From Streptomyces sp. SAI-127 (GTDB lineage Bacteria > Actinomycetota > Actinomycetes > Streptomycetales > Streptomycetaceae): a DNA stretch of 64,000 nucleotides. The notes beneath the pieces were generated by a model. It saw nothing but the letters and a program-made list of their open reading frames with translations, searched no databases and was not told the origin of the DNA. Shown piece by piece: positions 58,162 to 64,000 of this stretch (the first letter of the stretch is position 1; the number at the start of each line of letters is the position of its first letter). Location: NCBI RefSeq assembly GCF_029894425.1, contig NZ_JARXYJ010000001.1, forward strand, positions 6,468,501 through 6,532,500, read 5' to 3'. Both the position numbers and the translations under genes were made by a program.

Positions 58162-58464
58162 GTCTTCATCCTCCTCGTACGTCGTCCGTGGCGATGGCCC
58201 GTCTGTGCATGGGCCACCGTCCATTGTCCCGCGCCCGTGCAAGAGGGCGGGGCGCCTGCGGTACCGAGGTCTACGGCCCGCGCGATGTTCCCGCTCACGG
58301 TCGCCAGGCCACCCGGTGTTCCGCCAGCCGTGCCAGTACCGCGTGGTTCGCCTCCCAGCCGTCCGGGCTGTTTGCATCGGCCGCCTCCGGCGGCGTCCGG
58401 ACTCCGTCCGGCCAGGGGCGGCGCTGAAGCCGGATGCCCGCCGACCAGGTGCCCGGTGTGTCGA
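58162..58464. other. 303-bp stretch with a duplicated helicase tail
   Basis: The part next to the hypothetical gene (58162-58294) holds its promoter. 58295-58366 is an exact copy of the last 72 bp of the helicase gene, including its stop; 58367-58464 links the two and has no recognised content. Confidence 0.75.
58295..58366. repeat. 72-bp exact copy of the SF1 helicase 3' end
   Basis: Identical to 58465-58536, offset 170 bp. On the minus strand it would encode PDGWEANHAVLARLAEHRV and on to the stop, in a different frame from the live gene because 170 is not a multiple of three. Confidence 0.92.
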
Positions 58465-59820
58465 TCACGGTCGCCAGGCCACCCGGTGTTCCGCCAGCCG
58501 TGCCAGTACCGCGTGGTTCGCCTCCCAGCCGTCCGGAAACTTCACCAGCGTCCCCAGCTGGACCGGTTCGGTCGACGGGTAGTCGTCCAGGAGCTCGCTC
58601 ACGCCCGCGCGGCACACCACGACGCACGCTTGGCGGTGCCGGGAGGCCAGGACGCACAGGCGGCCCGTCTCCAGGTGGAAGGCGGTGGCGTCGGGGCGGC
58701 CGGAGAGCGGGTGGAGGACGACCGTGACGTCGTACTCGCGGCCCTGAAGACGGTTCGCGGTGTCGACGGTGACGTCCAGGACGCCGAGGTCGGCGAGCGC
58801 CGCGCGGACGGCCGCCGCCTGGTCGCGGTGGGCCGTGCCCACGGCGATGCGGTCGGCGGTGAGCGGCGCGGGGTCCGGTGAGCGTTCCGACATGGCCGCC
58901 CCGCCCCGGTCCAGCAGCCGCCGTACGACGGTCGCGACGGCCCGTACCGCCTCGGGGTCCGTGCGCGGAGTGTGCCTCGCGGGCAGCTCCAGCAGGCCCC
59001 AGCCGGACTCCGCCGCCGCGTCGATCACCCGGTCGGGGCCCGAGCCGTCAGAGGGGACGCCGAAGGTGAGCCGGCGATCGCCGTGGTCCGTGCCGCTGCG
59101 GAAGGGCGTGTACGGGTAGAAGGCGTCCGAGACCAGGGGCGCGGCCGAGGCGGGCAGCCGCCAGGACACCGGCAGGCGGTGCTGGGGCAGTTCCGGGTTG
59201 TGGGCCAGCAGGGTCGTCACCGCCGAGGCCGAGGGGTCGTACGACAGCCCCGCCCACTGCTCGCTGCCCACGATCGCGAACGGGTCCAGCTGTCCGGGGT
59301 CGCCCACGAACAGCGCCCGCTCGAACAGACCCGCCACCGCGAGCAGCGCGTCCGAGCGCATCTGGTACGCCTCGTCCACGATCGCGTGCGCCCACGGCTC
59401 GTCGACCTTCACATGCCCCCACTTGGCGGCCGTCGAAATCACCACGGGCAGCCCGGTCAGATCACCCGCCTTCGCCGACTTCCGTACGTTCGCCAGCGCG
59501 TCCAGCGCTTTGTCGTACGGGTCGGCGTCACTGCTGTGCAGCCGCCCGACCGGCAGGTCGGGGTTCTTCTCGGCGAGCCGCAGGACCAGGTCGTCCACCT
59601 GGGCGTTCGTCTGCGCCACGACCATCAGCGAGCGCCCCGCGTCGGCCAGTTCCAGCGCGGCACGGACGACGAGGGTGGACTTGCCGGCGCCGGGCGGGGA
59701 GTCGACGACGACACCGCGATGGGTGCCGTGCAGGGTGTCGTGGAGGATCGCGTCGGTGGCGCGGGCCGCGGCTGTGCCGGGAGCAAGCGGCACTCCTTGA
59801 GGCGTCACTATTTGTGCCAT
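58465..59820 (-). CDS. Superfamily 1 DNA helicase (AAA_12/Upf1-like)
   Basis: ATG 59820 gives 451 aa; an upstream ATG at 59865 is possible. Walker A is SPPGAGKST (41-49), then LMVVAQTNAQVDDLV (motif Ia), AIVDEAYQM (motif II, DEAY), LFVGDPGQLDPF (motif III), and TANRLQGREYDVTVV plus LCVLASRHRQACVVV (motifs V-VI). This is a compact SF1 helicase with no nuclease domain. It lies 184 bp downstream of two genes on the same strand, an unknown protein and a RecB-like nuclease, and may work with them on DNA ends. Confidence 0.87.
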   Translation of the reverse strand: MAQIVTPQGVPLAPGTAAARATDAILHDTLHGTHRGVVVDSPPGAGKSTLVVRAALELADAGRSLMVVAQTNAQVDDLVLRLAEKNPDLPVGRLHSSDADPYDKALDALANVRKSAKAGDLTGLPVVISTAAKWGHVKVDEPWAHAIVDEAYQMRSDALLAVAGLFERALFVGDPGQLDPFAIVGSEQWAGLSYDPSASAVTTLLAHNPELPQHRLPVSWRLPASAAPLVSDAFYPYTPFRSGTDHGDRRLTFGVPSDGSGPDRVIDAAAESGWGLLELPARHTPRTDPEAVRAVATVVRRLLDRGGAAMSERSPDPAPLTADRIAVGTAHRDQAAAVRAALADLGVLDVTVDTANRLQGREYDVTVVLHPLSGRPDATAFHLETGRLCVLASRHRQACVVVCRAGVSELLDDYPSTEPVQLGTLVKFPDGWEANHAVLARLAEHRVAWRP

Positions 59821-60004
59821 TCGGGTGACAGATGGTAACGCCGTCGCGTGCTGAGCGAGAACCAAGCCAGCACAGCAACCTCCATTCTTTGGGGAAACCG
59901 GGCTGGTTCCAACCCGGCTGGTGTTGATCGCGGAAGACTTGGGCGCTCGCTGAGCGGTCGAGCGGCGTGAGCCAGGAATCCCTCTCGTTCGCGAAGGGGA
60001 GGGT

Positions 60005-61603
60005 TCAAAGGACGTCCTCCGGGGTCATGGAGTCGGCGTTTTCGGGCACGGCGGCCGCCTCACCGGGCGGCCCGCCGTGCGTCCACGGCGTGTCCTCCGG
60101 GTCGGGCAGCTTCGCGCCGCCGCGCTGCTCGTGCTCGAAGAGCGTGAAGCACACCCGGTCGCCCTTCTCGGGCACGGACCCGGTCTCGGGCTCCTTGCCG
60201 CGGCCCATCTTGTCGAGGATCTTGAGGACGACGAGGGCGCCCTCCTCCTCGTACCCCACGAACTCGGCCGACTGCGGCTTCCCGCCCAGCGCGCGGTACA
60301 CCTTGGCCCGCTCGCCCAGATGCGGCCGGTCGTCGGTCCGTACGGTCACCAGCGGGCGCGGGCTCGGCCGCTTGCCCTCGCTGTACGTCATCACGACGTC
60401 CGTGACCTCCCCGGCGAACGCCTCCCCGGCCAGCCGCCGCCCCGCCATCACCAGCGGGTCGTCGAGCGCCTCCTGCGCCTCCAGACGGGCCTGTTCGCGC
60501 TCGCGCGCGGCGAGCTTGTTGGCGGCGGTGACCGCGTCGTCGCGGCGCGGCTGCGGGGGCTCGCCGGCCACGACCCGGTCGCGGTGGCTCGTGAAGGACC
60601 AGCGGTCGCGCGTCCACCGCTCCTCGGCGTGCGCCCCCTCGGGCAGCGTCCGCAGCAGGTCGATGCCCCGCCACACCGCGTCCCAGGTCGGACGGGTACG
60701 AGTCGCGACCAAGGCGCGGATCTCCTGCTCGGCGGCGGTGAGCGCGCCCAGCCGGTCGTCGGCCTCAAGGCCGTCCTCGGCGGCGGCGAGGGCGGTACGC
60801 GCGCGGTCGTAGCGCAGGAGGGCCGGGGCGAGCAGCTTGTTGTCGAACGCCGGGTCGGTGGCGGGCCCCGCGGGCGGGTGCAGCAGCTGGCCGTGGTCGT
60901 CGCGGGCGAGTTCGGCCTCCAGCGCGGCCTCGGCGCCCGAGCGGCCCGGCGGCGGATCGATCCACGCGAGCAGCGCGCCCAGGTGCTGGTCCTCCAGCGT
61001 GGACTGGCCGGTGGACCAGTGCCGGCCCAGGACGTCCGTCATAGCCAGCAGCAGCGAGGAGCCGGGCACCCGGGCCCGCTCCCCGAAGTGGGTCAGCCAC
61101 CGGCCCAGCAACGGCACCCGGGGCGGGGCCGGATACGGGGTCTCCGGGTCCTGCTCCGCCGTACGCCGGAAACGCATGGAGCGCCCCAGCAGCCGTACGA
61201 AATCGACACCCGCCCGGCTCGGCAGGATCAGCTGCGGGGCGTCCGCGCACAGCTCGACCTCGACCTTGACCCGCTTGCCGGTCTCCGGATCGGTCTCATT
61301 GCGCTCGGCGGCCTCCACCGATTCGGCGTATCCGTCGACGTACGGCAGCACGACGTCCGCCAGCTCGGCCAGGAACGCGAACCTGAGGTCCCGGTCCCGC
61401 GGCTGCGGTACGACCAGAAGGTGCGGCGCATCCCGGTCGGTGCCCACGAGCGCGCCCAGCGGGGCACCGGCCTCGCCCGCGGTGGTGAGCGGGACGAGGA
61501 CGAGGGGGCGGTCGGAGAGGTGCCGGTGCAGGACGGTCGCGGCGGGCTGGGCGCGACCGGTGCTGACGGCTTCGAGGCGGGCGAGGGTGGCGATCAGCGA
61601 CAT
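60005..61603 (-). CDS. Large conserved protein of unknown function, linked to helicase and nuclease
   Basis: ATG 61603 overlaps the stop of the nuclease gene (10 bp). The 532-aa protein is soluble. Its N-terminal half has alternating alpha/beta character (LVLVPLTTAGEAGAPLGALVG; CADAPQLILPSRAGVDFVRLLGRSMRFRRT), the middle is helical (DDRLGALTAAEQEIRALVATRTRPTWDAVWRGIDLLRTLPEG) and the end carries a beta-rich segment (VVLKILDKMGRGKEPETGSVPEKGDRVCFTLF) like an OB or SH3-type barrel. I recognise no catalytic motif. Its coupling to the nuclease implies a joint role. Confidence 0.75.
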   Translation of the reverse strand: MSLIATLARLEAVSTGRAQPAATVLHRHLSDRPLVLVPLTTAGEAGAPLGALVGTDRDAPHLLVVPQPRDRDLRFAFLAELADVVLPYVDGYAESVEAAERNETDPETGKRVKVEVELCADAPQLILPSRAGVDFVRLLGRSMRFRRTAEQDPETPYPAPPRVPLLGRWLTHFGERARVPGSSLLLAMTDVLGRHWSTGQSTLEDQHLGALLAWIDPPPGRSGAEAALEAELARDDHGQLLHPPAGPATDPAFDNKLLAPALLRYDRARTALAAAEDGLEADDRLGALTAAEQEIRALVATRTRPTWDAVWRGIDLLRTLPEGAHAEERWTRDRWSFTSHRDRVVAGEPPQPRRDDAVTAANKLAAREREQARLEAQEALDDPLVMAGRRLAGEAFAGEVTDVVMTYSEGKRPSPRPLVTVRTDDRPHLGERAKVYRALGGKPQSAEFVGYEEEGALVVLKILDKMGRGKEPETGSVPEKGDRVCFTLFEHEQRGGAKLPDPEDTPWTHGGPPGEAAAVPENADSMTPEDVL

Positions 61604-62775
61604 GCGGTCACCCCCAGCGCCTCCGCGCGCAGTTCGGCCGCCCTGCGCAGGGCCGCCACCGCCGGATCGTCCGGATCGCCGGCCTCGCCGCGGGCCGCGG
61701 ACAGGACCTCCTCGACCGTCGTCAGGCCGCCCAGTTCCGCGCGTACCGAGCGGCCCAGGGAGGTCACCGCGCCGGCCGCGCGGGAGCGGTCCCGGCAGTG
61801 GAAGGCCAGTTCGCACGCGGACAGGCACTCGGGGGCGTAGGTCGCCGGGACCGACTCGACCGCGGCGGTGAGTTCGTCGGCGGGCTGGTCGGGGGCGAAG
61901 CAGGTGCCGTCGGGGAGGGCGTCGGCGATGTCCTGGATGCGGGTGAGACGGGCCAGCTGGCGGGCGGTGACCGCGCGCTGCTTGCGGATGTCGACGGCCG
62001 AGGCGGTGGGCAGGTTGGAGAAGTCCTTGGGGCAGACCAGCAGGACCCGGTGGCGGACCTTCGGAGCCGGTTCAAGGCGGGCGGCGACCTCCTCCAGCGC
62101 CAGGACGTACACCGCGGCCTGGCGGGCGGCCGCGCCCACCTTCGAGGGGTCCGCCGAACCGTCCAGCATCGGGAAGGACTTGATCTCCACGACCGTCCAG
62201 CTGCCGTCCGGGTGCACGACCACCGCGTCCGGCTCCAGGAAGGCGGGGGAGCCGGCGACGTCGAGCGCGAGCATCGGGTGGTCGAGCAGCGTCCAGGTGC
62301 CTGCTGCCTCCGTGGCCTCGCGCAGGGCCAGTGCCGTACGCGCGGTACGGCCCTCGGGGCCGATCGCGGTGAGGTCGGGGACCTGGGCGTCGGCGGGGGG
62401 CTGCGCGGTGCGGTCCAGTCGCTCGTGCACCAGCCGCAGCAACTCCGCGCCGCCGTCCGCCTTGACCTTCGCCTCGAAGGCGTTGCCCCGCGTCAGGGCG
62501 AACTGCGACTGCCCGAAGGCGGATGGCGCACCCAGCGCGCTCGCCACCGCCGTCTTGTTCACCCCGGCGCCGTCGAGGATCGCGCGCCGCTTGCACCCGG
62601 GATTCGCGGCGAGGGCCGCGAGAGCGCGCGCGTCCAGTGCCTTGGCCGGTACCTCGGGCCCGCGCAGCTCAGCGAGCCGCTGCCGGAGCGCCGTCCCCCG
62701 CTTCCGCGGGAGAGGTACTCGGCTCGGCTCCGCTTCCGAAGCGTGACTCGCGCTGCCGTGGAATGTGCTCACCCG
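61594..62775 (-). CDS. RecB-like PD-(D/E)XK nuclease, probable Fe-S protein
   Basis: GTG 62775 gives 393 aa; starts at 62796 or 62802 are also possible and none has a good ribosome site. The nuclease motif reads LEPDAVVVHPDGSWTVVEIKSF (about 195-216; D then ExK), preceded by GNAFEAKVK and followed by a Gln-containing helix ARQAAVYVLAL, as in RecB/Cas4 nucleases. Cys residues at CFAPD, ECLSACELAFHC suggest a 4Fe-4S cluster as in AddB and Cas4. It overlaps the next gene by 10 bp and the upstream PAP2 gene by about 107 bp. Confidence 0.8.
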   Translation of the reverse strand, partial: RVSTFHGSASHASEAEPSRVPLPRKRGTALRQRLAELRGPEVPAKALDARALAALAANPGCKRRAILDGAGVNKTAVASALGAPSAFGQSQFALTRGNAFEAKVKADGGAELLRLVHERLDRTAQPPADAQVPDLTAIGPEGRTARTALALREATEAAGTWTLLDHPMLALDVAGSPAFLEPDAVVVHPDGSWTVVEIKSFPMLDGSADPSKVGAAARQAAVYVLALEEVAARLEPAPKVRHRVLLVCPKDFSNLPTASAVDIRKQRAVTARQLARLTRIQDIADALPDGTCFAPDQPADELTAAVESVPATYAPECLSACELAFHCRDRSRAAGAVTSLGRSVRAELGGLTTVEEVLSAARGEAGDPDDPAVAALRRAAELRAEALGVTACR

Positions 62776-63622
62776 TGGAAGTCTGGCATCCGTCACTGAC
62801 AATTGAGGGCTCTGCGTCGAGCGAGACGGCGGTGACAGGAGCTATCCGGGCCCGGATACCCGCCGTGGCCCGCTCCGCGGCCCGCGTGACGTACGGGGCG
62901 AGCAGGAACCCGGCGCCCATCACGGCCGCGCCCGCGACCGCGTCGAGGAAGTAGTGGTTCGCGGTGCCCATGACCACGATCGTGGTGATCAGCGGGTAGG
63001 CGACGGCCGCGACCTTCGTCGTACGCGTCCTGCCGTACCGCCACAGCATCACTCCGCACCACAGGGCCCAGCCGACATGCAGGCTCGGCATGGCCGCGTA
63101 CTGGTTCGTCATGCCGCCCATACCCCGCGGGGCGCTCGCCTCGCCGCCCCACCAGCCGTACGAGCTGTACTGGGCCATCGTGTCGACGAAGCCATGGCTC
63201 GCGGAGAGGAGGCGGGGCGGGCAGGTCGGCAGCAGGGTGAAGCCGATCAGACCCATGAACGTGGACGTCATCAGCCAGGTGCGGGCCGCGCGGTAGTGCA
63301 GGGCGCGGGAGCGGAAGAGCCAGACCAGGATGGCGGGCGTGACCAGGTAGTGCAGCGAGGCGTACCAGAAGTCGGCCGGTACGCCGATCCACGTCTGGCT
63401 GGTGAAGAGCCTGTTGAGCGGGTGCTCGGCGTTGAGGTAGAGGAACTTCTCCACCTTGAGGATCGCCAGGCCGTGGTCGACGGCGCCCGTGACATCGCCC
63501 CTGGCGAGGAGCCGGCCGGCGCTGTAGCAGGCGTACACCAACAGGATCAGGGGCAGCTCGGTCCACCAGCGCAGCCGCGTCTCCGGGACTGCCTCGGTGC
63601 CTGGTGTCTCGGTCAGCGGCAT
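62669..63622 (-). CDS. PAP2-family membrane phosphatase
   Basis: The 317-aa protein has about six membrane helices. The PAP2 motifs are AAMPSLHVGWALW (PSxH) and GTANHYFLDAVAG (GxxNHxxxD), with LLPTCPPRLL in place of the first motif, which places it in the inositol-phosphoryl-ceramide-synthase-like (Aur1) subgroup. It likely acts on phospholipid or polyprenyl phosphates. The C-terminal 60 residues are polar and overlap the nuclease gene in another frame, so the tail may be a recent read-through. Confidence 0.85.
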   Translation of the reverse strand: MPLTETPGTEAVPETRLRWWTELPLILLVYACYSAGRLLARGDVTGAVDHGLAILKVEKFLYLNAEHPLNRLFTSQTWIGVPADFWYASLHYLVTPAILVWLFRSRALHYRAARTWLMTSTFMGLIGFTLLPTCPPRLLSASHGFVDTMAQYSSYGWWGGEASAPRGMGGMTNQYAAMPSLHVGWALWCGVMLWRYGRTRTTKVAAVAYPLITTIVVMGTANHYFLDAVAGAAVMGAGFLLAPYVTRAAERATAGIRARIAPVTAVSLDAEPSIVSDGCQTSTGEHIPRQRESRFGSGAEPSTSPAEAGDGAPAAAR

Positions 63623-63789
63623 CCGATCCTGTCCCCCTTCGTTTCGCGCGGCGTCCGGCGGTCCTTGGCCGGTCGTGCCACTTTACGGCGTATGTGCGGG
63701 CCCGTGTGGAGTGCCCCCACGCAGCGCCTTCGGCCCTCAAAGACGCTGAGATCGCCCGTCGGGTTGCCCCTGCACAGCGTGCGCGATGA

Positions 63790-64000
<211 letters not shown>

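Overview
The window is chromosomal DNA of a Streptomyces (or a very close actinomycete). Support: very high G+C with strong third-position bias, GTG and TTG starts, Tat and lipoprotein signal peptides, class E and F sortases, three tRNA-Lys(CTT) genes, and a block matching in order and content the S. coelicolor/S. lividans cslA-glxA-cslZ-lpmP region (recognised from memory, not by a search).

Layout. (1) 1-9100: an accessory island with a more AT-rich stretch inside the methyltransferase gene. It holds a PIN-like protein (cut by the left edge), an HTH/coiled-coil protein, an HNH-like zinc protein, a ParB-fold protein, an SNF2-type helicase, a cytosine-5 DNA methyltransferase and a Vsr endonuclease. 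I cannot match this set to a named defence system; it is my best candidate for something undescribed. Four copies of one palindrome (CTTGCY-N8-RGCAAG) lie at its two promoter regions. (2) 9100-12600: a truncated short-chain dehydrogenase (SDR) copy, a three-gene cassette with type-VII-secretion-like proteins, and the full SDR copy. (3) 12570-31000: ordinary and accessory genes: secreted proteins, a GH30 glycosidase, sortases E and F with a probable LAxTG substrate, an MFS exporter with a divergent HxlR regulator, YidC, FAH-family hydrolase, LLM oxidoreductase, an oxidoreductase pair with a divergent but frameshifted ROK regulator, a HAD phosphatase, and a broken GAF-ANTAR gene. (4) 31041-40015: the tip-glycan/cellulose-like polymer locus: GH6 (cslZ), radical copper oxidase (glxA), glycosyltransferase (cslA), NlpC/P60 and SPFH-type proteins, and lpmP with a DasR-type site. 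(5) 40101-51282: acyl-CoA ligase, IclR regulator, an ectoine-type ABC transporter (ehuBCDA), and a probable catabolic set (DUF3830, amidase, 2-hydroxyacid dehydrogenase, two Asp/Glu racemase-fold enzymes). (6) 51300-64000: small membrane proteins, luciferase-like oxidoreductase, PAS-GGDEF-EAL protein, secreted M6-type protease, a third tRNA-Lys, a primase/polymerase-like protein, a RecB-like nuclease / unknown / SF1 helicase gene group, a PAP2 phosphatase and the start of a histidine phosphatase.

Two themes run through the window. First, several genes carry a short tandem copy of their own end just downstream (MFS gene, SF1 helicase, the protease/tRNA spacer, the acyl-CoA ligase/tRNA junction), and one SDR gene has a truncated copy 2.6 kb upstream. 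Second, at least three genes are frameshifted by single bases (a small gene at 14.2 kb, the ROK regulator, the GAF-ANTAR gene); sequencing error cannot be excluded from the sequence alone.
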